Source: an uncultured Lachnospiraceae bacterium (GTDB lineage: Bacteria > Bacillota > Clostridia > Lachnospirales > Lachnospiraceae). Taken from it: a stretch of 5,470 bases of DNA. Under the pieces are notes generated by a model, which searched no databases, was not told the origin of the DNA, and worked only from the letters and a program-made list of their open reading frames with translations. Position 1 is the stretch's first letter; each line of letters opens with the position of its first letter. The stretch spans positions 1 through 5,470 of the forward strand of contig CAKRTZ010000086.1 of NCBI GenBank assembly GCA_934402515.1, read 5' to 3'. Position numbers and translations under genes: made by a program. Positions 1 to 5,470 of this stretch are shown piece after piece.

Positions 1-26
1 AATTACCATAAAGGCAGGAACGACAG

Positions 27-209
27 ATGGAGATTAACGTTGGAGACGTTGTGCGTCTGAAAAAACAGCATCCCTGTGGCAGCAAGGAATGGGAAGTGTT
101 GCGCGTAGGCGTGGACTTCCGGTTAAAGTGCTGCGGCTGTGGACATCAGATTATGATTCCTCGGAAACAGGTGGAAAAAAACATCAGGGAAATTCATGCA
201 AAAGCTTGA
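27..209 (+). CDS. DUF951 family small zinc-ribbon-like protein
   Basis: A complete 60-residue protein of the DUF951 family, whose molecular function is not established. The family signature is visible: a basic start with the HPCG motif at residues 15-18, then WEVLRVGVDFRLKC at 22-35, and a C-C-G-C-G-H cluster at 35-40 followed by a basic IMIPR stretch. Cys17, Cys35, Cys38 and perhaps His40 could form a small metal site, but that is inference. There is no signal peptide or membrane segment, so it should be cytoplasmic. The ATG at 27 follows an AGGAA at 16-20 with 6 bases of spacing. The usual family length is about 60-70 residues, so the protein looks whole. It sits directly upstream of the rpsF unit, a common neighbourhood in Clostridia, and its stop codon (207-209) lies inside the rpsF promoter. 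It is probably the last gene of an operon that begins before the window. Confidence 0.85.
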   Translation: MEINVGDVVRLKKQHPCGSKEWEVLRVGVDFRLKCCGCGHQIMIPRKQVEKNIREIHAKA

Positions 210-235
210 CTTTTGGCGAAATTCTATGTTATCAT
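206..235 (+). promoter_or_regulatory. sigma-A type promoter for rpsF-ssb-rpsR
   Basis: A -35 box TTGACT (206-211) and a -10 box TATCAT (230-235) each match the vegetative consensus at 5 of 6 positions, with an 18-base spacer. The predicted transcript would start near 242, giving a leader of about 65 bases before rpsF. The -35 box contains the TGA stop codon of the preceding DUF951 gene, so the two units abut. No terminator hairpin separates them, and readthrough from the upstream unit is also possible. The call rests on box matches only. Confidence 0.65.
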
Positions 236-255
236 ATTTCTCCGTGATACAATAA

Positions 256-300
256 TTTCCTTGCTCCTGCATGAGACAGGGGCCAGAGACCAAAAGGAGG
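256..300 (+). promoter_or_regulatory. rpsF leader hairpin, candidate S6:S18 autoregulatory element
   Basis: The leader can fold into two stacked helices. The outer one pairs UCCUU (258-262) with AAGGA (294-298), covering most of the AGGAGG ribosome binding site (295-300). The inner one pairs GCUCCUG (263-269) with CAGGGGC (277-283), with one G-U pair and a 7-base loop. An asymmetric bulge (284-293) is left on the 3' side. CUCCU at 264-268 is also a perfect anti-Shine-Dalgarno for AGGAG at 295-299, so an alternative fold masks the site too. Many bacteria carry a leader motif bound by the S6:S18 complex, described as a CCG presented in a bulge flanked by a stem and a hairpin. The geometry matches, but the bulge here reads CAGAGACCAA, without CCG. 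Autoregulation is therefore an inference. Confidence 0.4.
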
Positions 301-307
301 TACAAGC

Positions 308-598
308 ATGAACAAATATGAATTAGCCGTCGTTGTCAGCGCTAAGATCGAAGACGATGAGAGAGCAGCTACTGTTGAGCAGTGCAAAGCCCTGATCGAG
401 AGATTCGGTGGTCAGATCACCAATGTTGACGAGTGGGGTAAGAAGAGACTTGCTTACGATGTTCAGAAGATGAAGGAAGCGTTCTACTACTTCATTCAGT
501 TTGACGCAGAGCCCACTGTTCCCGCTGAGATCGAGAGCCGTGTTCGCATCATGGATAACGTAATTCGTTATTTAGTTGTCAGACAGGACGAGAAATAG
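308..598 (+). CDS. rpsF: 30S ribosomal protein S6
   Basis: Ribosomal protein S6, which binds the central domain of 16S rRNA as a pair with S18 on the small-subunit platform. The 96-residue product has the normal bacterial length and one ferredoxin-like domain. It opens with MNKYELAVVV and carries the family signatures WGKKRLAY (43-50) and IMDNVIRYLVVR (81-92). The C-terminus is short and charged, ending in QDEK, without the long acidic or glutamate tail of enteric S6. The ATG at 308 is fixed by a perfect AGGAGG at 295-300 with 7 bases of spacing. It is the first gene of an rpsF-ssb-rpsR unit, so S6 and its partner S18 are made from one transcript, and expression is probably controlled through the leader hairpin just upstream. 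The ssb gene starts 18 bases after the stop. Nothing is truncated or odd. Confidence 0.97.
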   Translation: MNKYELAVVVSAKIEDDERAATVEQCKALIERFGGQITNVDEWGKKRLAYDVQKMKEAFYYFIQFDAEPTVPAEIESRVRIMDNVIRYLVVRQDEK

Positions 599-616
599 AG
601 AAAAGAGAGAACGGGT

Positions 617-1066
617 ATGAATAAAGTAATTCTTATGGGTAGATTGACAAGAGATCCTGAGGTTCGTTACTCCCAGGGGGAGAACTCCACTGCAGTTGCA
701 CGATATACAATCGCAGTTGATCGCAGGTTCAACCGCAACAATGACGAGCAGTCCGCTGACTTTATCGGATGCGTTGCTTTCGGCAGAGCGGCAGAGTTCG
801 CTGAGAAGTACTTCCGTAAAGGAACGAAGATTGCGGTTACCGGACGAATCCAGACCGGTAGTTATACCAATAAGGATGGTGTAAAAGTTTACACGACAGA
901 TGTGGTAGTTGAGGAACAGGAATTTGCGGAGAGCAAGAATGCATCCGGCGGAGATGGGGGTTTCTCCGGTAGCAGCCAGAATTCCTCTCGTCCGGCTCCC
1001 ATGGGAGCAAGTGACGGTTTCATGAATATTCCGGATGGAATTGAAGAAGAACTGCCCTTTAACTAA
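617..1066 (+). CDS. ssb: single-stranded DNA-binding protein SSB
   Basis: The main single-stranded DNA-binding protein, which coats exposed strands in replication, repair and recombination and recruits partners through its C-terminal tip. The 149-residue product has an N-terminal OB fold (about 1-104), opening with MNKVILMGRLTRDPEVRY and including DFIGCVAFGRAAEFAEKYFRKG (48-69), split here only by naming. A Gly/Ser-rich flexible linker (about 108-135) follows, then the acidic tip EEELPFN. The usual tip ends in Pro-Phe, and here one Asn follows it. The position that is Trp in many relatives (CVAW) is Phe55. The family works as a tetramer in most bacteria. The ATG at 617 has only a weak binding site (AGAGAG at 605-610), unlike its neighbours, so translation may partly depend on ribosomes finishing rpsF. 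Its place between rpsF and rpsR matches the housekeeping ssb of Firmicutes. Confidence 0.97.
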   Translation: MNKVILMGRLTRDPEVRYSQGENSTAVARYTIAVDRRFNRNNDEQSADFIGCVAFGRAAEFAEKYFRKGTKIAVTGRIQTGSYTNKDGVKVYTTDVVVEEQEFAESKNASGGDGGFSGSSQNSSRPAPMGASDGFMNIPDGIEEELPFN

Positions 1067-1094
1067 AAACAGATTTTAAGAAGGAGGCAATACT

Positions 1095-1358
1095 ATGGCT
1101 TTTAATAAGACCGAGAAGTCTGATTCTCCTATGAGAAGAAAAGGCGGCATGCGCAGAAGAAAAAAAGTTTGCGTATTCTGTGGAAAAGATAACGTAATCG
1201 ATTACAAAGATACCGCAAAGTTAAAGAGATACGTGTCTGAGAGAGGTAAGATCCTTCCTCGTCGTATCACCGGCAACTGCGCAAAACATCAGAGAGCACT
1301 GACCGTAGCAATCAAGAGAGCTCGTCACGTTGCACTGATGCCCTATGTAATGGACTAA
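1095..1358 (+). CDS. rpsR: 30S ribosomal protein S18, cysteine-containing (zinc-type)
   Basis: Ribosomal protein S18, the partner of S6 on the small-subunit platform. The product is 87 residues, normal for the family with its Arg/Lys-rich N-terminal extension (MRRKGGMRRRKK, 13-24). The core motif runs from VIDYKDTAKLKRYVSERGKI (34-53) to LPRRITGNCAKHQRAL (54-69). It has CVFC (Cys26, Cys29) and a later NCAKH (Cys62, His65), the pattern of the metal-binding 'C+' form. Zinc binding is inferred from these four residues. Some bacteria keep a cysteine-free copy for zinc shortage, but none lies in this window. The ATG at 1095 has a near-perfect AAGGAGG (1081-1087) with 7 bases of spacing. It is the last gene of the rpsF-ssb-rpsR unit, and a strong terminator begins 11 bases after the stop codon. 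Confidence 0.97.
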   Translation: MAFNKTEKSDSPMRRKGGMRRRKKVCVFCGKDNVIDYKDTAKLKRYVSERGKILPRRITGNCAKHQRALTVAIKRARHVALMPYVMD

Positions 1359-1368
1359 TATGACAGCT

Positions 1369-1403
1369 AAGACCGTCAGGTTTCGACCCGGCGGTCTTTT
1401 TTT
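1369..1403 (+). terminator. intrinsic terminator after rpsR
   Basis: A long hairpin followed by seven T (1397-1403). The arms 1369-1381 and 1386-1398 pair at 12 of 13 positions, including one G-U pair, with a single A-C mismatch (1378/1389). A UUCG tetraloop (1382-1385) caps the stem. It ends the rpsF-ssb-rpsR transcript and separates it from gdpP. Confidence 0.93.
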
Positions 1404-1439
1404 CTGCAAAAGAATACTATGGTAGTTTTGCCCAAAAGG

Positions 1440-1448
1440 TGATATAAT
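1440..1448 (+). promoter_or_regulatory. extended -10 promoter for gdpP-rplI-dnaB
   Basis: A perfect TATAAT (1443-1448) is preceded by TG at 1440-1441, giving the extended -10 form TGnTATAAT. No good -35 box sits 16-18 bases upstream; the region reads ATGGTAGT. That fits the known ability of extended -10 promoters to do without one. The start point would be near 1455, leaving a leader of about 32 bases, too short for a riboswitch. The promoter lies about 40 bases past the rpsR terminator. Confidence 0.7.
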
Positions 1449-1486
1449 ACAAAGGATAAATTTGTGATAAGCACAAGAGGACACGT

Positions 1487-3541
1487 ATGAAGAACAATGT
1501 GAAATTGAAGGGAAAGCAGAAATTACTGTTCCGCTATTCCCTATATCTTGGTTTTTTGCTCATCGGTGTCGATGTAGCCTCCTACTTTCTGGACTACAGA
1601 GTGGGACTGATACTGAGTTTCTACGCGCTGGTATATTTTACGATTGTGCTGATTATGATGCGCAACAGTAAGACACTGATCATGAACGAACTGATCAGCT
1701 TTGCAACCGAATACGGACAGATCCAGAGAACCCTGCTTCGTCAGCTGGAATTGCCCTACGCTTTGTTAGACGAGAACGGTAAGGTGATTTGGAGCAACGA
1801 AGAGTTTGAGAATACGGTGCATAAGGAAAAAGGATTCAACAAATCCATTACCTCCGTATTCCCCTCGGTGACAAGGGAGCGGCTTCCGGGAGAGGCAGAC
1901 GTGACGGAAACAGAGTGCGAAGTAGAATTCGAGGGACGAAACTTTGTTGCCAAAATGAAAAAGATCTCTCTGAAGGATATGTCCAGGGGCAGTGAACTCA
2001 TTGATTTAAGTGAATATGAGGGATATCTGGTAGCTTTTTACCTCTTTGATGAGACCGCATTGAAGATAGCGCTTCAGGAGGTGGATGACCAGAGTGTGGC
2101 AGTGGGACTGCTCTATCTGGATAATTACGAAGAAGCACTGGAGAGCGTGGAGGAGGTCAGAAGATCCCTTCTGATCGCCCTGATCGATCGAAAGATCAAT
2201 AAATATATTGCCGGGCTGGATGGTATTTGCAAGAAGCTGGAAAAGGATAAATATCTCATTATTCTTCGTAAAAAAGCGATCTCCCAGCTCAAGGAAGCTA
2301 AATTTGATCTGCTTGAGGATGTAAAGACTGTCAACATCGGCAATGAGATGGCGGTGACCATCAGTATCGGTATCGGTATCGGAGGGTTGACTTACGCACA
2401 GAACTATGAATTTGCCAGAAATGCCATCGATCTTGCCTTAGGGCGCGGTGGTGACCAGGCAGTGATCAAAACCATGGAAAATATCACCTACTATGGTGGA
2501 AAGAGCCAGCAGGTGGAGAAGAGTACCCGCGTGAAGGCTCGTGTGAAGGCGCATGCCTTAAAAGAAATTATTACCGGCAAGGATCAAGTGTTTATCATGG
2601 GACACCGTCTGGGAGATGTGGATTCCTTTGGAGCCTCCGTTGGTATTTACCGAATTGCCAAGTCCCTTGACAGAGAGGTTCACGTGGTATTGAACGATGT
2701 ATCCACATCCTTACAGCCTCTGGTGGATTTGTTTGTGGGTAATCCGGATTATGAGCCGGATATGATTATCAACAGCCAGCAGGCGTTGGATATGGTAGGC
2801 TCCAATGCAGTGCTGATTATAGTGGATGTCAATAAACCCAGTATCACAGAGTGCCCGGAATTACTTCATTTCTGCAAATCTGTGGTAGTACTGGATCACC
2901 ATCGACAGGGAAGTGAAGTGATTGAGAATGCAACTTTGTCTTATATTGAGGCATACGCATCTTCCGCCTGTGAGATGGTAGCGGAAATTCTGCAGTATAC
3001 ATTGGATAATATCCACATCTGTGCGGAAGAGGCGGACTGTCTGTACTCCGGCATCATGATCGATACCAACAACTTTATGACCAAGACCGGCGTGCGTACC
3101 TTCGAAGCGGCAGCATTCCTGCGCCGTAACGGTGCGGATGTGACCCGTGTGCGGAAACTGTTCCGGGAGGGTGCAGCAGAGTACAAGGCGAAAGCCGATG
3201 CGGTTAGCCAGGCTGAGATTTATCGCACGTATTATGCCATTTCCACCTGTACCGGAGAGGATATCAACAGTCCTACGGTAGTGGGAGCACAGGCTGCCAA
3301 TGAACTGTTAAACATCAAAGGAATCAAAGCAAGTTTTGTGTTGACAGATTATGCCGGCAAGATTTTTATCAGTGCCAGATCCATTGATGATGTGAATGTA
3401 CAGGTCATCATGGAGAAATTGGGTGGTGGTGGTCATATGAATGTGGCCGGCTGTCAGATGGAAGGTACTTCCCTGATTGAAGCAATCGGGGCGGTGAAAC
3501 GTACCCTAGATACTATGATAGAGGATGGAGAATTAGACTAG
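1487..3541 (+). CDS. gdpP: cyclic di-AMP phosphodiesterase, membrane-bound GdpP type
   Basis: A membrane phosphodiesterase that hydrolyses c-di-AMP to pApA, lowering the messenger that governs potassium and osmolyte balance and cell-wall stress. The 684 residues show the full GdpP layout. There are two membrane helices (about 15-35 and 39-58), a divergent PAS region (about 80-190) and a degenerate GGDEF domain (about 200-335, ending in ALGRGGDQAVIK). A DHH domain (about 360-520) and a DHHA1 domain (about 590-675) with LGGGGHMNVAGCQ (645-657) follow. The metal-binding residues expected for the family are present: His373, Asp377 and Asp379 in GHRLGDVDS, Asp447 in IIVDVN, Asp470-His471-His472, and Asp526 in IMIDTNN. 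The enzyme should therefore be active. The GGDEF domain lacks a true GGDEF signature, as is normal here. The ATG at 1487 follows AAGAGGA (1475-1481), and an in-frame stop at 1457-1459 excludes a longer start. The stop codon overlaps the rplI start by one base. It is a standalone enzyme, and no cyclase gene is in the window. Confidence 0.95.
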   Translation: MKNNVKLKGKQKLLFRYSLYLGFLLIGVDVASYFLDYRVGLILSFYALVYFTIVLIMMRNSKTLIMNELISFATEYGQIQRTLLRQLELPYALLDENGKVIWSNEEFENTVHKEKGFNKSITSVFPSVTRERLPGEADVTETECEVEFEGRNFVAKMKKISLKDMSRGSELIDLSEYEGYLVAFYLFDETALKIALQEVDDQSVAVGLLYLDNYEEALESVEEVRRSLLIALIDRKINKYIAGLDGICKKLEKDKYLIILRKKAISQLKEAKFDLLEDVKTVNIGNEMAVTISIGIGIGGLTYAQNYEFARNAIDLALGRGGDQAVIKTMENITYYGGKSQQVEKSTRVKARVKAHALKEIITGKDQVFIMGHRLGDVDSFGASVGIYRIAKSLDREVHVVLNDVSTSLQPLVDLFVGNPDYEPDMIINSQQALDMVGSNAVLIIVDVNKPSITECPELLHFCKSVVVLDHHRQGSEVIENATLSYIEAYASSACEMVAEILQYTLDNIHICAEEADCLYSGIMIDTNNFMTKTGVRTFEAAAFLRRNGADVTRVRKLFREGAAEYKAKADAVSQAEIYRTYYAISTCTGEDINSPTVVGAQAANELLNIKGIKASFVLTDYAGKIFISARSIDDVNVQVIMEKLGGGGHMNVAGCQMEGTSLIEAIGAVKRTLDTMIEDGELD

Positions 3542-3987
3542 TGAAAATTATTTTATTACAGGATGAGAAGAAATTAGGAAAAAAAGGAGACATCATTGAG
3601 GCCAATGACGGATTTGCCCGCAACTATATTCTGCCGAAAAAAATCGGCATTGAGGCAACCGGCAAGAACTTAAATGACTTAAAGCTGCAGAAAGCCAACA
3701 GCGATAAGCTGGCAGCCCAGCAGCTGCAGGAAGCAAAGGATCTGGCTGCTCTTCTGGAGACCAAGAAGGTGATGGTGGAGATGAAAGCCGGAGAGAATGG
3801 AAAAGCCTTCGGTGCCGTAGCCTCCAAGGAAATTGCAGCGGCGGCAAAAGAACAGTGCGGACTGGAAATCGATAAAAAGAAAATCCAGCTGGCGGATCCC
3901 ATTAAAACCTTTGGGATGTACGAAGTAAAAATTAAACTGCATCCCCAGGTGACAGGCACATTAAAGGTAGAAGTGAAAGAAGTATAG
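3541..3987 (+). CDS. rplI: 50S ribosomal protein L9
   Basis: Ribosomal protein L9, an elongated two-domain protein at the base of the L1 stalk that binds 23S rRNA and helps maintain reading-frame fidelity. The product is 148 residues, the usual length. The N-terminal domain (1-40) has the signature GKKGDIIEANDGFARNYILP (13-32), and a long connecting helix covers about 41-76. The C-terminal RNA-binding domain (about 80-148) includes GENGKAFGAVASKEIAAA (84-101) and HPQVTGTLKVEV (134-145). The start is GTG, not ATG; it is supported because MKIILLQDEKKLGKKGD is the standard N-terminus of the family. The G of GTG is the last base of the gdpP stop (TAGTG), so translation is probably coupled to gdpP. 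A GGAG at 3527-3530 inside gdpP, 10 bases upstream, can serve as the binding site. The dnaB gene starts 4 bases after the stop. Confidence 0.97.
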   Translation: MKIILLQDEKKLGKKGDIIEANDGFARNYILPKKIGIEATGKNLNDLKLQKANSDKLAAQQLQEAKDLAALLETKKVMVEMKAGENGKAFGAVASKEIAAAAKEQCGLEIDKKKIQLADPIKTFGMYEVKIKLHPQVTGTLKVEVKEV

Positions 3988-3991
3988 GACA

Positions 3992-5335
3992 ATGGATGAA
4001 GCACTGATCAAGCGCGTTCTCCCACACAGTATAGAAGCAGAGCAATCGGTTATCGGTTCCATGATTATGGATCGTGAGGCAATTGTGGTTGCCTCGGAGC
4101 AGATTACGGGGGAAGATTTTTACGGTAAACAATATGGAATCCTCTTTGACACCATGGTGGAACTCAATGAGGAAGGTTCTCCGGTGGATCTGGTGACTCT
4201 GCAGAATCGTCTGAAAGAGAAGGATGTACCGCCAGAGGTGTCAAGTCTGGAATTTATCCGTGATATCATCACCGCGGTGCCTACCTCGGCCAATATCAAA
4301 TACTATGCCGGAATCGTGGCAGAAAAGGCGACCCTGCGGAAGTTAATTAAACTGACGGAAGAGATCGAAAATACCTGTTATCTGGGCAAAGAAAGCCTGG
4401 AAATGATTCTGGAGGAGACGGAGAAGAAAGTCTTTTCCGTGGTACAGAAACGAAACACCGGAGATTTCGTACCCATCCGTCAGGTGGTTATGAATGCCAT
4501 GGACAAAATCGAGAAGGCATCGAAAAATAAAGGGGCCGTGACAGGCATTCCCACGGGGTTCATTGATTTGGACTATCGGACTGCAGGATTGCAGCCCTCG
4601 GATCTGATTCTGATTGCCGCCCGTCCCTCCATGGGTAAGACAGCTTTCGTCTTAAATATTGCACAACATATCGCTTTTAAGCAGAATCAGACGGTAGCTG
4701 TGTTCAGTCTCGAGATGTCCAAGGAGCAGCTGGTGAACCGTCTGTTTTCCCTGGAGTCCAAAGTAGATTCCCAGCATATCCGAACCGGTCAGCTTTCCGA
4801 TCAGGAATGGGAAGACTTGATTGAAAGCGCGGGAACCATTGGTAAATCCAATCTGATTATTGATGATACACCTGGTATCAGCATTGCGGAGCTTCGTTCC
4901 AAATGTCGGAAATACAAGCTGGAGCATAATCTCTCCATTATTATGATTGACTACTTACAGTTGATGACAGGCAGCGGAAGGTCGGATTCCAGACAGCAGG
5001 AAATTTCCGATATTTCCCGTTCTTTAAAAGCGCTGGCCCGTGAGTTGAGCGTGCCGGTTATCGCACTGTCCCAGTTATCCCGTGCAGTGGAGCAGAGACC
5101 GGATCACCGACCTATGCTTTCTGACCTCCGTGAGTCAGGAGCCATCGAGCAGGATGCGGACGTGGTGATGTTTATCTACCGTGATGACTATTATAATCAC
5201 GATACGGAGCGTAAAAATGTGGCAGAGATCATCATTGCCAAGCAGAGAAACGGCCCTATCGGAACGGTAGAGCTGGCATGGCTGCCCAACTACACGCAGT
5301 TTGCCAATTTACAGCACGACAATCATCGTGACTGA
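3992..5335 (+). CDS. dnaB: replicative DNA helicase DnaB (DnaC in Bacillus naming)
   Basis: The ring-shaped hexameric helicase that unwinds DNA ahead of the replication fork and recruits primase. The 447 residues match the usual length. The N-terminal domain (about 8-110) starts PHSIEAEQSVIGSM and contains FIRDIITAVPTSANIKYYA (88-106). A linker region (about 115-180) leads to the RecA-like motor domain (about 183-440). Visible motor motifs are Walker A ARPSMGKTAF (210-219, with Lys216 and Thr217), the FSLEMS glutamate (Glu241) and Walker B IIMIDYLQ (316-323, Asp320). Also present are ALSQLSRAVEQRP (358-370) and KQRNGPIGT (417-425), holding the probable arginine finger Arg420. The Walker A motif, a frequent intein site, is uninterrupted. 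The ATG at 3992 is the only upstream option, since an in-frame stop lies at 3974-3976. AGGA at 3986-3989 is only 2 bases away, so initiation probably relies on coupling to rplI. A terminator follows. Confidence 0.97.
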   Translation: MDEALIKRVLPHSIEAEQSVIGSMIMDREAIVVASEQITGEDFYGKQYGILFDTMVELNEEGSPVDLVTLQNRLKEKDVPPEVSSLEFIRDIITAVPTSANIKYYAGIVAEKATLRKLIKLTEEIENTCYLGKESLEMILEETEKKVFSVVQKRNTGDFVPIRQVVMNAMDKIEKASKNKGAVTGIPTGFIDLDYRTAGLQPSDLILIAARPSMGKTAFVLNIAQHIAFKQNQTVAVFSLEMSKEQLVNRLFSLESKVDSQHIRTGQLSDQEWEDLIESAGTIGKSNLIIDDTPGISIAELRSKCRKYKLEHNLSIIMIDYLQLMTGSGRSDSRQQEISDISRSLKALARELSVPVIALSQLSRAVEQRPDHRPMLSDLRESGAIEQDADVVMFIYRDDYYNHDTERKNVAEIIIAKQRNGPIGTVELAWLPNYTQFANLQHDNHRD

Positions 5336-5354
5336 CAATTTCATAACAGATTAC

Positions 5355-5393
5355 AAAAGAGGACAAGCCTTAGGGTAGGGCATGTCCTTTTTT
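5355..5393 (+). terminator. intrinsic terminator after dnaB
   Basis: The stem pairs 5360-5371 with 5377-5388: AGGACA against TGTCCT, an A-A mismatch (5366/5382), then GCC against GGC, a T-G wobble and a T-A pair around a 5-base loop. Six T follow (5388-5393), and AAAA at 5355-5358 can extend pairing into them. It should end the gdpP-rplI-dnaB transcript. It begins 20 bases after the dnaB stop and ends 8 bases before the next gene's ribosome binding site. Confidence 0.9.
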
Positions 5394-5414
5394 ATTTGGA
5401 TAGGAGGAAAAAAC

Positions 5415-5470
5415 ATGAACTATTTAATTTCAGAGGCAGCCAAGAAGGTGAAGGTGGAGAGCCATGTGCT
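5415..5470 (+). CDS. MerR-like helix-turn-helix protein, N-terminal fragment
   Basis: Only 18 full codons plus two bases lie in the window: MNYLISEAAKKVKVESHV, followed by CT, which must encode Leu. The ISEAAKKVKVESHVL pattern is the first helix-turn-helix of MerR-like DNA-binding domains, in which the ESHVL segment is normally followed by RYWE. The gene is therefore probably a transcriptional regulator, but its effector domain, length and targets lie beyond the edge. The ATG at 5415 is supported by a perfect AGGAGG (5402-5407) with 7 bases of spacing. No promoter is evident between the dnaB terminator and this start. The identification rests on a short stretch, so the family is likely and the function unknown. 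Confidence 0.75.
   Translation, partial: MNYLISEAAKKVKVESHV

Noticed and set aside
1..37. Possible 3' end of an upstream gene, in frame 3 (stop TAA at 9-11) or frame 2 (stop TAA at 35-37).
   Set aside because: Too few codons lie in the window to choose a frame or recognise a protein. The frame 3 stop just before the DUF951 binding site would fit a tidy operon, but this cannot be supported.
696..884. A 62-codon plus-strand frame inside ssb.
   Set aside because: It is out of frame within the OB-fold coding region and resembles no known protein.
1221..1484. Minus-strand open frame of 87 codons running through the rpsR terminator and the gdpP promoter.
   Set aside because: It overlaps rpsR antisense and crosses an intrinsic terminator hairpin and a promoter, with no sign of conservation or a ribosome binding site.
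1449..1486. A c-di-AMP riboswitch ahead of gdpP.
   Set aside because: The predicted leader is only about 32 bases and shows no structured aptamer.
2171..2200. A cluster of GATC sites inside gdpP.
   Set aside because: They arise from Asp/Ile codons in coding sequence; there are no DnaA boxes or AT-rich unwinding region, so an origin is not supported.
3593..4004. Several long minus-strand open frames opposite rplI.
   Set aside because: They are antisense shadows of a clearly conserved ribosomal protein gene, with compositions rich in Ser, Phe and Leu, no binding sites and no recognisable domains.
4619..4650. An intein at the DnaB Walker A site.
   Set aside because: ARPSMGKTAF is continuous and the protein has the normal length of 447 residues.

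Overview
The window is a stretch of core chromosome from a Gram-positive, low- to mid-GC Firmicute, most likely class Clostridia and probably Lachnospiraceae. The evidence is the gene order (DUF951 protein, rpsF, ssb, rpsR, gdpP, rplI, dnaB, MerR-like regulator), strong AGGAGG-type ribosome binding sites, and the protein signatures, including a full-length membrane c-di-AMP phosphodiesterase of the GdpP type. All genes lie on the + strand. I see no mobile element, tRNA, rRNA, CRISPR array or phage gene.

Layout: (1) 27-209, a 60-residue DUF951 protein, the last gene of a unit that begins before the window. (2) A promoter overlapping the DUF951 stop codon, a short leader that can fold over the rpsF ribosome binding site, then rpsF (S6), ssb and rpsR (S18), closed by a strong UUCG-capped intrinsic terminator at 1369-1403. 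(3) An extended -10 promoter near 1440-1448, then gdpP, rplI (L9) and dnaB, tightly packed: a 1-base overlap between gdpP and rplI and a 4-base gap before dnaB. A second intrinsic terminator follows at 5355-5393. (4) The first 18 codons of a MerR-like DNA-binding protein, cut by the window edge.

The genes join two small-subunit ribosomal proteins that bind the ribosome as neighbours (S6 and S18), a large-subunit protein (L9), two replication proteins (SSB and the DnaB helicase), and the enzyme that lowers cyclic di-AMP. The cluster therefore links translation, replication and second-messenger control. Each protein looks intact, with catalytic and binding residues present and no frameshift, intein or fusion.

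I found no clearly new system. The points most worth a second look are the rpsF leader, which has the stem-bulge-hairpin shape of the S6:S18 autoregulatory motif but lacks the expected CCG in the bulge; the SSB tail, which carries one residue beyond the usual terminal Phe; and the MerR-like gene, which starts right behind a terminator with no visible promoter.
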